A DNA stretch of 64,000 nt from Acanthosoma haemorrhoidale (taxonomy: Eukaryota; Arthropoda; Insecta; Hemiptera; Acanthosomatidae): assembly GCA_930367205.1 (NCBI GenBank), contig OV884009.1, positions 119,115,454 through 119,179,453 on the forward strand, written 5' to 3'. Below are positions 26,401 through 39,800 of this stretch, in pieces (position 1 is the first letter of the stretch; each line of letters starts with the position of its first letter). Position numbers and translations under genes: made by a program. The notes beneath the pieces are model-generated. The model was not told the DNA's origin, searched no databases, and worked only from the letters and a program-made list of their open reading frames with translations.

Positions 26401-29400
26401 TAGTTACAATTAATGTTTTGTAACTTGTGAAAAGATTATCATTTTTTCCTTAGTACTAGTGTTTTTTGTATATCAATAGAATAATAAAGATTAGTTTTAT
26501 TTACAGGAATTGGTATGAGCAAAGAGGTTCTTACATTTAGTTCTGCTAGTGGAAGGTCTATAAATACATGGAGTATTTACTCATGTGTAATACAATGTAT
26601 TTTGCTTATTGCTTCTTGGAGCTAATGCTACATTTTTTGTGTATGTCTTAGCGTTGAGTCATTTAGTTTGTTATATAAGTTGGTTAAAGTTATATAAATA
26701 TCTTGAAAAGCTACTTCTTTGCCAATGCTTATCATATTGCCTATACCCTTATTAAAATTTTCATTTATTAATTCAATATCCGTCTTAAAAGTCTCTATAA
26801 TTTGTTTATTCATGTTTACTATCTGTATATATCTGTAATATTATGTTTGGTATTAAAATTGTTAAATTCTACTTTACTTATGACATTGTCATAATGTTGT
26901 TTGTCCGTGGCGTCCATTGTACCAGTTAGTCAGCTAATAGCCGTTCCAAGTCCATTTATCAATCCACGTCTTTGTCTTCTATTATGATTTCTCAGTAGGT
27001 CAATTTTATTCTTGGTTCCATGTATCATATCTACCATCAGAGGGTAGGTTTGTTAAGTTATTATAGAGTAGAGTATGTATTTTTGTATATTGGTTAGTTC
27101 TGTCTATAATAGGCTTATGTTATAAAAGTGGTATGTTTTGAAGTATTTTACAATTACTTTTACATTGTTTAATATGTAGTGTAACATTCCGTTAATGTTA
27201 GTCAGGTCAGTTACTTTAAGAGAATTTTTTTTACAGTCCATAGAATTGTCCGAATCAGCGCAAGTGTCTTTATTGTTATGTGAAACATATTTTCGATGTG
27301 TCAGATATTTCTTGCGAGGTTGTTTTATTTTGTTAGCATGCGATTTCTTTATTTCATTTTTATCTCTATATTTTACTACTGGTTTATAAGAATTATCATG
27401 CTTTCCATGGGTAGTAGTTTTTATCATTAATTTTTCATTATAAATTGTCGGAATGACTTTCCGATTTTGGTTTAGTTTTTCTATTCGATCAGTCTTATCT
27501 TTTATTATTTTTGTCTTTACTAAGTCATTTATTAGGCTTTTATCATCATGATGTTTTTGAACATATTGTTCTTTTATTGATTTATTTTGTTGGTTATTTT
27601 GTCTACATCCCTTCCAAGTTTATGAAATTCCACAGTAGCCTTTCCAACCACCCTAATCCTGTAGCACAGTCATTGCACTGCGTCACTCATCCCTATAATC
27701 CTCCTCGGAGACTGAAACGGCAGTGGCCTCGTGACCTGCTATAATCAAGTGACAGTGGGAGTCCTGGCAATGGCCAGTTTCTCCAATCATGTCCTGAATG
27801 AATGAGCGAGTGAATGATGAAATGTAAATATGGTATGAATGATAGTACATCTTAATTACTTATTACCTAGCAAGGCAGATTGTAATTTTAGCACAGTAAA
27901 GGAATTATATATATTTTGTCTAGTTATTCCAAACAGTTTTGAAAAGTTAATAGTTCTTTTTTCCTTTTTTATGAGTATTTGGCGTTTCTCTATATTTACT
28001 ATTTTGTCGTCATTTACTACACAAATTTGCTTATTAGAAGAGCGTTGGAAATGTGCAGTCGCTTCATTAGAACATAAGTCGTCTTGTATTATCTGTTCGT
28101 CTGTTTGTTGGGGAATAAGTTGCTCTAAATCTATAGTTATTGTGTCATATTCTGGACTATATTTTACTGGGAGTGATTCTATTTCTTCAATGTCCATGCC
28201 ATCATTACTATAGTTAGTGTCGTCTTCTTTATTTTCCAAGTATTTGTGGTCTTTTTTTTCTTTTAATTTAATACCGTTTATTATTATTTCGTCTTTATTT
28301 CGGCTACTTCGTTAGTTTTTTCTGTTTTATCCTTAAGTTTGGGTAAGGAATCAGTATGATTTAGTCCATATTCTGGTCGGGGGGTTGGTTCTTTGTCATT
28401 GTGACCGAAGTCTAAAAAATGTTCAAATTTTTGGGATATCTTATTAATTTGTTCTTTTAATTGTTTGATTTCTTTGTCCTTATCGTTTTCTGTATAGTGA
28501 ACGCGATTGCTAGCTGTTCTCATAGAGACAGTTTGGTTCTCTCTTTGTTGTTCGTTTTGAATAATTTCTTGCTGTGGTTTGTTGAAGTACTGCCCTTGTT
28601 CATGTTGTTCCCATGATTGGTTGTGTCTCTCGTTATTGTCTCGGCTATAGTTTGGGGTATATTGTCGGTAATTTTGTTGTATTTGGTCTTGTCTTTGTTC
28701 CCATGTTCTTTTAAAATTGGGATCATAATGTTTTCCTAGGTAGTTGGGATTTCTTTGTCGTTGGTTATATTGTTGTCTTGGTTCATATATTCCCCTATGA
28801 TAACTTGGTTGGTATTTGTTTCTTATCTCATATTGTTCTCTTCTTTCGTAATGTTTATTAGGGTCAAAGTTTCTACCTTTATAATTTGATTGTTGGGGTG
28901 CGCGTTTTTGAGGTTTATCGTAAATTCTTTCTATAATTTCTTCGGTTTCTCTTTTTAGAAATTGTTCGATATCTTCAAGCGTTTCGTATTTTACATGGAT
29001 AAGTTGCGCGTTTAACTCTGGGTGTAAATGTCGCTTACAATGGGTTGCTATTTCTAAATCGTATTCAACCATTTTTTTGTTCTAAAGTAAATTCGTCATT
29101 AGTTCTGATTCTAGCACTTAAATCCTCTCGTAGGATCATTAGTCTGTCAATATATGTTAAAGGATGTTTATTGTAATAGGGTTTGGTTTCATAGATTTCA
29201 CAAATGCTTTTCTGGATGCTTTTAGTGTCTCTAAATTTCTTTTTAATGTCGGTTAGTAATTGGTCTATGTTAGTATAAATTTGTTTACATGATCTCGCTT
29301 TTCCTACAAGTTTATTACGGACGTGTGCTAATAATCTTTGATGGTTTCCTATTCTATTTGAATTATTAGCATTGCATGAATATTCGAATACTAAGTTTAT

Positions 29401-32400
29401 ACTGTCAATAAAATCTACTAAAGTGTCGGATGACCCATCGAAAGTTGGGATCAAATGAAAATCTGAATCTTTAATTTCGTAATTAGTTCCGTCCATTTCT
29501 TCTGTTTCTGTAATGTTTCTTCAAAGGTCAAGTCTGTCAGTTACTAATGTCATAAAGTCAGAATGTGTATAATAATTGTATTTACCAAGTGAATGATGTC
29601 TTCGGTGAAGTCCAGTTTTCTTTCTTCCTTCAACTTCCTCAGATATGTAAAAAATTTCTTTAGGGTATTACCTGGTGAAAATCTATTGAAATAGATCAGT
29701 ACCCAATATCGGTGAAGTCCTGTCCTGTGGGGTTTCTTTCCAGAGGTATTTGCATCGGTCTTCTCACGCTATTGGAGTGGTCTCACTGTCCGTTGCCAAA
29801 TGAGGGATCTCTAGATGGTGGACACCCGTGAATTTACTGAGTATACTGCCAGGTGCCTGTTCGGTGCGCCAGTTAAATAATCTTGTTCGAGGATAGTATT
29901 TTAAAAAACTTTATTATGAATAACAATCATAACACTGGTATATATACAAATATTAATGAATTACAGCACTATAACATCCTTTGGCTAAGGCAAAAGGACA
30001 AGTGTTGGGTTTTGGATGTGGGTTGCTGGAGGCAGGTAGTTTAGGGCTAGGCGGGTTGTAAAAGAACAAAGGAAGGGTAGACCATATGTCTCAACTCAAG
30101 TACACATTTCAGCTAAAAACAATTACATAACTGTGGTCCTGTCCAACAAAGGCCCCAGCTGGGCTCGCGCAGTTGGAAAGAGATCTGGAGGTTTCGGCAC
30201 TTAGCCTCATCCCTATCTTTTTTTTTTACTAATGGGACGGCCATTGATTCTTGGACCATATGCATGTATTCATATTGGATCATATAGATATATACATTTG
30301 ATAATATTTACTCAGGTCATATCATTGATTCTTGACAAACATTTCTTCCGGCCCTGCCAATCTTCATCTCTCGACTCACTTACCAACATTTCTAATTATT
30401 CATCTTCTATTTAATGTTTCTTGTTCTGTCATGTTTCCTCCTTTATAGAGAGGTGAAGCTATTGTATATTTTCTTTGGGCCAGAGTCATCTTCCATCCTG
30501 ATCATATTTCCATACATTGTAATCTTTTAGCTCCTATGATCTACCGATGGTTTTACGAACTCCTCCTTTGGCAGTGATAGCTGCGTTTGAGATTCGTTGT
30601 CTCCCGAGCTGAGGATCTTTGTGTGAGAATCTCTCTGTAAGCATGTCTAAGAAGTAAAATTATATTTGGTCGCAGCGGACGAGAATATACAATATACGAG
30701 TGGTTGACCAGTTGTATATTTAGAATAGGCACCGTCACACCCACATCGAACCTAAATATTAAAAAATTGACCTGTGAATTCTATAAAAAGGTTTGCCTTA
30801 ATTGAACTGTTGGTGGATAGGAAACGGTAGGCTTGAACAAACTGATGACAAAAAACCGGCACATGCGGGAGGAGATGGAGAGCATGTTGAGAGAGCGAGG
30901 GAGGTTCAAGAGTTTGCTGGACCAGCTGCTGTCCAGACTCAGCGCCGGGAAAGCATTCATCCATGACCTCATGGAGCTGGGCACAGTCGCATATGAACAC
31001 AGGTAGGGTCACGCATACCTTCTATAGCATCCTAGCTAATAATATCTAGAACTGATTATCGAAAGCTAAAACAGAAAATTAGGAGCATAAATGTTTACTA
31101 TCCATTCTTTTTATATGTTGTGTTATAAGTTGTAGTAGTTGATGCAAGGATCTGTAGTGTTGCTATTTTTCTTTTTTTACCTTGTAATAATATTATACCT
31201 ACCTGTAAAGCCATAAAAGATTTTTGCTGATGAACTTTAAGGGACAATTAGAACACTTAAAAGCGGGATTTTTGTGCTAAATAGTTTTTGAAATATAGTT
31301 TATAAATGACGTTAAACAATAGGTGTGACCGGAGTGTTCCCTAAAATAAGTAAACAAAGAGAAAAAAGCGTGGAAACAAATCGAGACACTTGTTTATTTA
31401 CATCCGCTCCCCAGTAAGAGGGGTAGTGAGCAATACCTGACTCCTATACTTCATGTCATTTCATTGACGTAGAAGGTACACATAAACTTTCATTTCTAGT
31501 TAGGGCAGAGGGTAGTGATAATCCACCCTTGGAAGATACACGTCGTTAGTTGGAGTACACTGGAGTGACTTAGTTAGAAGATCAATATCTCTCTTCAGAG
31601 CAGATACTTATTTAATTCAATAAATAATACTTTAATATTCTGGTTACATGAAATGAAAAAAACATCACTTTATTCTGGGACGCTGTCCCCTAAGAATACA
31701 ATCAAGGAACTTAATAAGAATGTCTAGCTGAAAAAAAAAATACATTAAACAGTAAACAAATTTGATAGGCTTATGAATAATACTAGGTAAAAATGTATGA
31801 TACCATGGGCTATGAGGTTACGACAAAGAACCAGCAAAAACAAATCGAAACAAAATTGAATGAATAAAACATAGATATTATTACACGTGGAGAAAGAACA
31901 TGGAAGGTTTTTGGGATGAATGAAAAATAAATAATCAATATAGTAACGATGACTTATGAAGAGAATGAACGGAGAGAGATGATAAAGCGGTAAAGTTTCG
32001 ATTTAAAGATTGGAAGAGTTCATGAACAAAGAATCTTGATGGGAATAGAGTCCTAAAGTTTTGTGGGTTAAGAAAATAACGGTCAAAGGAAGCAGGTTTG
32101 TGAGAAATGTCAGTTGGAAGGGTTGGATCTAGTATCGCGGAATTTGATCCTTGATTTGAATTGGACGAAGTATTGAAGAGGGCTTTTAGTCATTATAGTA
32201 TTGTAGTATTGAAGAGGAGAGATCCAAGGAAGTATTGATGACGGGTGGAAGGGTCTCTGAGGATACCGAGTACAAATCCAAGAAAACATTTCATGAGCCA
32301 TCAGATGCTTAGATTTGAGAGTGAGCCAAAAAAAGTCTTACTATTCAGATAAATGATCATGATCATGGGGGAAAAAAAAATAAATACTTTGTGACTTTTA

Positions 32401-35400
32401 ACAAAATGATAAACCATATTGGTAATGGGAAAAAACATAGCTAAAACAGTGATTTGATTAGTTGGTTGAATTCGGCTTGGGCAATTTAAATTTTTCAGTT
32501 TTTATGAAATTGAATTCCGTTTTTTTGTTGCCAGTTTTAATATGTTCACCACTAGGTGAAAATCAGAAATTCATGATCCGTTACTTTCTAATTTCTTTAT
32601 TAATATACATTAAAAATACAGCCGTTATTTCATAATTATTGGTGGTGTGGAGTTTGTTATATAACGAAATAAAACACCTTCTGTCCCTCGAAATCTATAT
32701 TGACTTATACCCGGAATGTTTTGGACGGACAAGGTCTTAGAGGTTAAGCTGATGGGAACTATAGTACTTACTGGCTTGGCTATTATCTGGCGTCTCACAT
32801 TGAATAGACTAGTTTAGTTAATATTTTAATGTTTTGTTTACTTTTTTATTCTATTTTAATAGTTTTTGCATTATATATATATATAATATATTCTAAATTT
32901 TATATATAAATTATAATATATATCTGGGAGAATGGGGTATCAGAAATAGACAGGTAAGGATTCATAATAATGGAATGATTGAGAAAACGATTTAATGAAC
33001 TATAAACAGTAGCATAAGATAGCAAGAAGGCGGGCTCCCTCGACATCAGCCTGAACACCATTAGTGTCCCAACCAGAGTGAATCCACAGGGCCTTCCAAC
33101 AGACCATCGTAGCTTGAGGGTGCGGCCGTCCAGATGACGCCGGTAGCGTATTCTTGTATATCCTACTCTGCTTATTGGACCAGGCTGCCCCACACACACA
33201 CTCATATAATATGATTTATATTTGATATGTGATTTATGATTTATATTTAACTGTCTGGATAATCCGTTTTTCATGTGGGGAAGACTCCATTGCGTCTCTC
33301 TGTAAACGAAAGAAATAACATTTAAAGCCTTAATTCCAGATAGGGTTCTTTCATAACTGTTTAATATCTCAGTTGACTTTACACAATACAAAAATCCAAT
33401 ATACCGCTCTCTCTATAACCTCACCTCCCGACATTCAGTTATCTGCTGCCACCGCTCAGGTCATCCGTGCGCGGTGGATTTTAAAATTAAGAAAAACGTT
33501 ACAAGACGCGTTCTTTACATGACCAGCGAACGTTGTGTACATAACACTGGGGTGAGTTTCGTCATATGGAAAAGGTTCGCTTCTGCTGTTTTTTGACCAG
33601 TGTTTATTTCATTAATTGAATCCGACTTTTTTCTGTATCTTATATGGTCAAATTCTTAGTTTGTCAATTGTTTTCCTATTTAATTGGTTTCCATTTTCTA
33701 CATAAACTAGGTCGCATACATTTAATCCATACTCCTGTCTGTGTTTATCGAATTGTTTTGTTATAATCGAGTGATTGTTTTGTATTTTCTAGTGCTGATT
33801 GTCCGTCTATTTCCAAATCTTTTTTCGTATGGCGTTGTTTCAATTCATGTGGTATAATATTCATATTTTTTCCTTCTAATAAATATTTTGGCGAAGAATT
33901 TTGTAACTGTGTACTCTGTTTTGTTATACATTTCTGTGCTATTATTATCCAAACTATTTTTCTTTCATCTTCATTTATTTTATTGAGTGAAGTTTGATTT
34001 ATTCTTTCGTTGAGGTCGTTTAAAAAAGGCCAGTCAACCGCAGTGAAAATTAATCTTATCTTATTTTCATTTAGGAATTCTTTAGAATTTATCCCTGGGT
34101 ATTGGTCCGCTAAAACTATGCCTATGTTATGATTTTGTGAATTTTATGAAATCATCAGAGCTTTGAGTTGTTGGTGTTGTGATATAAGGATATTTTGTGA
34201 AGTGGTCAACGAGCAGATGTAAGTATTGTTTTGTCGAACGAGAGCCTCCGAAACCTCCCATTGTATCTATGGATATACTTTCAAATGCCTATGTTGTTGG
34301 GCCCAAGTGTGATAATAAACCAATCCTAGATTTTTTTCTGGATTTCTTTTTTATACATACTCTACATTAATCACAAACGGTTTTTTGCTGGTCATATTTT
34401 TTGCTGTGTAAAATGGCGTGGTCTTATTTTGCATTTGTGTTTTCCTAATGTGACAATAGGTATTGTGTACATTTTCAATCAATCTTTTGCTAAAATCTTC
34501 TGATAACACAATTTTGCCTCTTTTTTTACTTTTTTGGTAATAGATATCATCGCTTGAGTTATATTTTATTTATTTTTCCTTGTAGTGTTTTGTTTCTGTT
34601 TTGGTAATTTTTTTATGTCTTCCAAACCTCTTAAATTTACTGTTTTTGATGTTTCTTCATCATTTTCATTTGGTTCTAAAACTGGATTTCTACTTCTTGG
34701 TTACTTTTTCCTGGGTTGTATCTTATTTCAATATCATACTGGGATAGGTAATATGCCAAGTCTCCCAGTTCCCCTTATCCGTTCTAATTTTTATTCTCAA
34801 GTTTTCTATGAGGTTTTTTCCAATGAGTCAGTATTGCCCGAATTTTACCGCTTCTTTTATTGCTAGACAGTCTAAATATATTGTTTTTTCCTTTTTTAAG
34901 TTTCAATTTCTTGTTATTGCTGCTTTAATATTGCTCCTATTCTTCAGATGCTTGCATCTGTATAGATTTTAATTGATAAATCTGAGTCAAAAATTCTTAA
35001 AATAGGTGATGAATAAAGCAATGATTTTATTGTACTGAATGCATTTTTACATTCTTCTGACCAGATATACAATTTTTCTTAATAGATTATGTAGAGGATC
35101 TAGTCTGATTGAAATTTTTTGTATATATTTATTATAATTTATTTTCCCTAAGAACTGGTGAGAAATCGTTTGTTTTTCTTGAGCTGGAAATTTTTTTTTA
35201 GAAATTAGGTTTTCCTTTAATGGTTTAATGGAGGTATTTTCAATTATTTAATCTAAATATTTCACTGAGTTTGATGCAAAAATGCATTTTGAGAATTTTA
35301 ACCTAAAACCATCAGCTAGAATTGCTTCCAATTGTTGTGATAAATGCATTAACATTTGCATTGAGAAAACAAGGATATTTATCATCTACATAGTCAATTG

Positions 35401-36787
35401 CGAACCCTGAGAGTTTGTATTTTCTTATTATGTTGGTTAAAATTCTTTGGAAAATTGCTGAGGAGGTTTTCAGACCAAATGGTAGGCATGCCCATTGATC
35501 ATGGCCTTCTTGAGTGACAAATGCTGTTTTGTGTTTATCTTGTATTCTTAAAGGGATTGACCAGAGTGCTGAATTTATATCTAAACTCAGGTCAGTTAAG
35601 CAGATGACTGTATGTCGTGACTAGGATTTATAGAGAGAGTGGTGAAGTGTTGAGATATTTGTGCAATTTAGTGTTGAGTAAAGTTAAAGTGAGGAATTAA
35701 AAATTTCAATATTTGAAATAAAGGGTTTAATTGTTGTTTCTTTCTTTTACAGAGAAACCTACATCAATCATTTATCCAGATAAATTAGATCATATTATAA
35801 CATTTTACATATATATATAATTTGTATTGTTACATTGTTTAATTTAGATCTTAGATTCTTAATTGTTATAATAGTTTTTCAACATTTATCATTTGTGAAG
35901 AAGGCCAGATGTCGCTTAGTCACTAACCTGTGAAGTACGATAGTTGCTATTTGCTAAAACCCTTGAGGATTATGCCGCGAAAATGTTCGGGTAGAAGTTA
36001 CTAAAGGTGTTATGAGAAAGGAGGTGTTTTAGAGTATGGAAGCCACTGATCCTTGGATTAACTAATATGCATAAGTGAGGTTGAGTAAGAAGACATTGAA
36101 AATAAATAAGTGGATGGCTTTTGAAGTTTTTACTTGTTGGTTGTGTGGACTGCAGGGAGGAGGCGCAGAAGAAGCTGCAGCTGCTGCGGAGGAAGAAGAC
36201 ACTCTTGGAGGAGAAGCACGGAGAGGCGATGAGAGAGCTGGAACGGGAGCTGGAGAACAACATACGCAGCACAGAGTTCATGAGGAACAAGATTGAGGAG
36301 CGAGGAGGAAAGGCTGTGCGTGCCCTCGAAGACCAAATGCGGAGGCAGGCCGTCCACAGCCACCTGTTCTCTCTCGACAGTCTCTTCCAGGAGATCCTCT
36401 CCTACTTTCCCCACCTCTACCAACCTCAGGCTATTGCTGACCAGTACCTCGTCCAAGAGGATGAGAACTTCGCTATCTTTAACTATGTCAACGAAGTCAA
36501 TTGCGAGGCAAGTTATTTCTGTGCCATTTCAGAAACGTTCATTCATGGATCAGAATCCTCATTTCATTTTTTACCAACTCAATTCCTTTATCTAAAATTC
36601 ACGAAGCAATTTTACGACGTTATACAGTAGAGGTGACCGTGCAGACACACAGGTATGTACTGTAGCTGAGATTTTGAGTAATTTTTCCTGTGTACTGAGG
36701 AAAGGGTATACGCCTGTATCTAGGTAACAGCCTATAGGTGACACTTTATGAAGAACAAACAAGCCATATTAAACCCTACCCTAGGTA

Positions 36788-36833
<46 letters not shown>

Positions 36834-39800
36834 TCTAGGTAATTATTTTCATAATTATATGAAAATATTAAATCTCCAAGATACTAAAGCTCTCTCTTGA
36901 TGAATCGATTATGAAGAAAAAATTATCCTCGGGCTGGTTTTGAAATGAAATATATAGGTTTAGAATCTGGTAAATACAGGTTGTGTTTGGGCGATAAATA
37001 TTTATTGAGATCTGAGCATCTCAAGCTATATAGATATGAAGACACTCATTAGCTGTTCATGCATGAGACAAGAACGTTGCATAGAATAATCACTCATTGA
37101 AACCAGAGAGCCTCAGATAAATAAGATTGAATTGGTTTCTTAAATCTATAGAGTTCCATGCAGATTCAACGTCTGACTGTTATTATATAATGAAAGTTGT
37201 CAAGAATGAATTGAAGGAATTCGCTGTGATGATTAGACGCTAACATGACTTGTTGTTAGGAAACTACTTATGACGAAGAGAGAGGACTATAACATAAAGG
37301 AAAGACCCCACACCTTCCTAATGGGATTCTTAAGCCGCGTCTCGCAAAAACTAGCACATCCTTGGAAGGGATCTCTTCCATGGCAACGGTCTCTGGGGCC
37401 CTACAAAATCCTAGTAGGGTCTCCTTCAGCGACCCAGTCTGCCTCTTTCCGGTTCACACTCGCCTTTGGGATCCAGACGGTTTTTGCCTACCCTTAGATA
37501 CCGAGTGTGAATTCGTGGTCATTCCAAGACCACGTAAACTACCTATATATCTTCAGAAAGGACTATCAAATGATACTGTTTAGTGTTTTATTACGTACTT
37601 CTATACGTTATTCACAACTACGTATAATTTCATAAATTAAATACTAGTATATTTGGAGGTATGACATTGTCAAGACAGACCTTTTTTAATTGCTCAGACG
37701 AGGTCACAGTGGCTGATACCAAGTTTAGCCTAGTCACTTGTATCTTTACAAAGAGTCATAATATGATGCTGTTTAGTGTTTTATTACGTACTTCTATACG
37801 TTATACACTAATAGTTTCAATTTCAGGAATTGCTTACAAGCAAATTCAGAGGTGTGATAATTTTAAGGAATAGCTAATACATTGATTAGGCGAGGTGACT
37901 TAGGCCTACGGCAAATTAAACTAGAGTTATCAAATCGCTACAAAGAGCCATGATGTGATACTGTTTAGTGTTTAATTACTTACTTTCGTAAGTTATCTAC
38001 AATTCCTCAATATTTCTAGCTAGTAATTTCTTAGCTCCGGATGAGGGTTTGGTTAAAAACTCCCTAGGTTCGGAACAACAAATATATGATGTATCATCAA
38101 AAATATCCTACAAGGCTAATGTTAATAATATTTTAAATGATTTAAACCTTTCAGAGATAAAAACTCCTACGTTGAGTGAATTTCAGTAATTGGAAAATGT
38201 GTCAGTAATTATAATAATATAAGTATAATATATCGATGGGGCTTTCTTCTATTACATACAACTATTGATGATCAGATATCCCTAAAAAAGTCGTTAATTT
38301 GTTGGGAGTAGCTCCAGAGATTAGACTTGGAGTAGATTTGGACTGGAAATATATTGTTCACGTTTACTATTCACATTTTACTGGCGATGTGACAGCGAGC
38401 GGCGGGAGCTGTGCCGATTTTATAATGTGCCCAGCTTTCGCAAGTTAGGTCAAAGAGAATTCATGTTGAGCAGATCCTCACTAAAGGCAGGGTTACAAAG
38501 TTGGCAGACACTAAGTATTGAGGAGGTGGCCGTTCCACTCCCTATATTTGCCAGAATCTTTTTCTGTTGCTGTTAATTTTAATAATTAACCAAAGTAGGA
38601 TATAATCTCTATAATAGAAAGATATCATATGAAAGCTTATGGATATAAAAACATACCTATGTAACAATTGCTAGTCGTTGATGTGAAGTTTTCCAGTGTT
38701 TTGACTAGGACAGGATATTGGGAAGGTTTCTGTGCGAAATGAGCACGGGTGGAAGAGCACCTGGTGGAGAAGAATCTCAGGTTTTAATCCTGGCAGTGTC
38801 ATCCAAATGGTTCTCTTTCCCCAATAAATATTAAAATTTAAGTCAGAGGGATTACATTCCCGCAACTAAAAACTATTAATTTAAAACATTATGGCTTAAA
38901 AGGCATCTCTTAAAAGTTATATGTTTACTTATTATTTATTGCCAATAAATTCCAATTGTATCTTAATCTAGTAAAGATTAGCTATAACAAAAATAACTGT
39001 TGAAATATTTGAATGAATTGTTTATGTTGGTTATCTAGCCTATTATTTTACTATACCTCAAAACGATGAATTGTAAATTAAAATTTTGTCAATAACAGGT
39101 TGAGAATTTACAAGCGGTTGTGGAACAGTGCAATACAAATTTGATTATGGAGGAAGAGAGGAAAGATATTGAAGAAAAGCAAAAGAAACTGGACGTAGCA
39201 GTGCTAAAAGAAAATTTGTTGAACCAGAAAAATATAAAAGAAGGATTGTTGGAAAAGCAAAGTAAATTGAAATGTAAACGATTGGAAATTATTGCAGAAT
39301 TCACAGAGATGTATAAAAAAATGAGGAATCAGCCTTCACCATATGAACTGCTCCTAGGTTAGTTAAAGTTCATATAAATATATCTATTCAATATTTGTAA
39401 TAGTTTTAAAAATAGCTGTCCCCGCCTTTCTCTAAAATTAAACTTTTTCCACAGCACTACATTATTTCAGTTTACTGTCACCAGTACAGAAAATATTTTT
39501 ATACTTGTACTATCTAAAATTGAAGACCTTGATTGTTTTTTAATAGCAAATTTTTACTATTTTACAAAATAATTTCATTTTTATTTGAAAATTTGCTTTT
39601 ATCTATGAGCCACTCTTCGGTACCAGGAAAAAGTTAATGTATTTTCTTGTAAAGTCTTAGTACACTATGAGTTTTTTTATGTGAGGGTAAAAAACAGGTG
39701 ACGGCGGTGACTGGCATTGGATAGAAAGACGATAACGAACTTCATCAGTAATTTCTTGCCTCTTGTATCATTGGTGTCTATGTTTTATATTTACACCTAT

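Larger units (their letters stand above)
25376..30132 (-). mobile_element. Errantivirus-type LTR element with gag and env but no pol, 4757 bp
   Basis: Two LTRs (25376-25647 and 29871-30132) start AGTTA and end TAACT. In minus orientation the order is 5' LTR, a Lys-like primer binding site, gag (29496-28284), an unknown charged ORF (28239-27104, split by a Jockey tail), an env-like region (about 27050-25660), a polypurine tract and the 3' LTR. No RT, RNase H or integrase motif exists between gag and env. The left flank ends GTG and the right flank begins GTG, a possible 3-bp (perhaps imperfect 4-bp) target duplication. The LTRs differ by about 15 substitutions plus small gaps, so the insertion is old. 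Gag has one frameshift and env has stops, so it is defective. Confidence 0.85.
24367..30820 (+). other. ODAD-family intron 3, host of a nested transposon block
   Basis: A 6.45-kb intron, of which about 5.1 kb is inserted DNA: a mariner relic, the errantivirus-type element and the Jockey tail inside it. The flanks 24.4-25.0 and 30.2-30.8 kb are AT-rich without recognisable content. Confidence 0.7.
36508..39098 (+). other. ODAD-family intron 5, GC-AG type
   Basis: 2.6 kb, with boundaries GCAAGT and AACAG. It contains a (TA)n tract (about 36790-36830) and the three-unit tandem repeat at about 37430-38010. No transposon protein recognised. Confidence 0.6.

Noticed and set aside
27839..28213. 124-codon + strand ORF
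   Set aside because: It is the reverse complement of the charged ORF of the LTR element, with a Cys/Phe/Ser composition typical of an antisense shadow.
30752..31012. Minus-strand ORFs over 30752-31012
   Set aside because: Antisense of the ODAD-family exon 4, which has family homology on the + strand.
34585..34866. Hydrophobic Phe-rich + strand ORF
   Set aside because: It is the antisense shadow of the RNase H part of the minus-strand pol relic.
36130..36456. Leu-rich minus-strand ORFs at 36130-36456 and the alternative + frames in the same place
   Set aside because: GC-rich coding exons keep other frames open by composition. Only the 36156-36507 + frame has homology and phase-correct splice sites.
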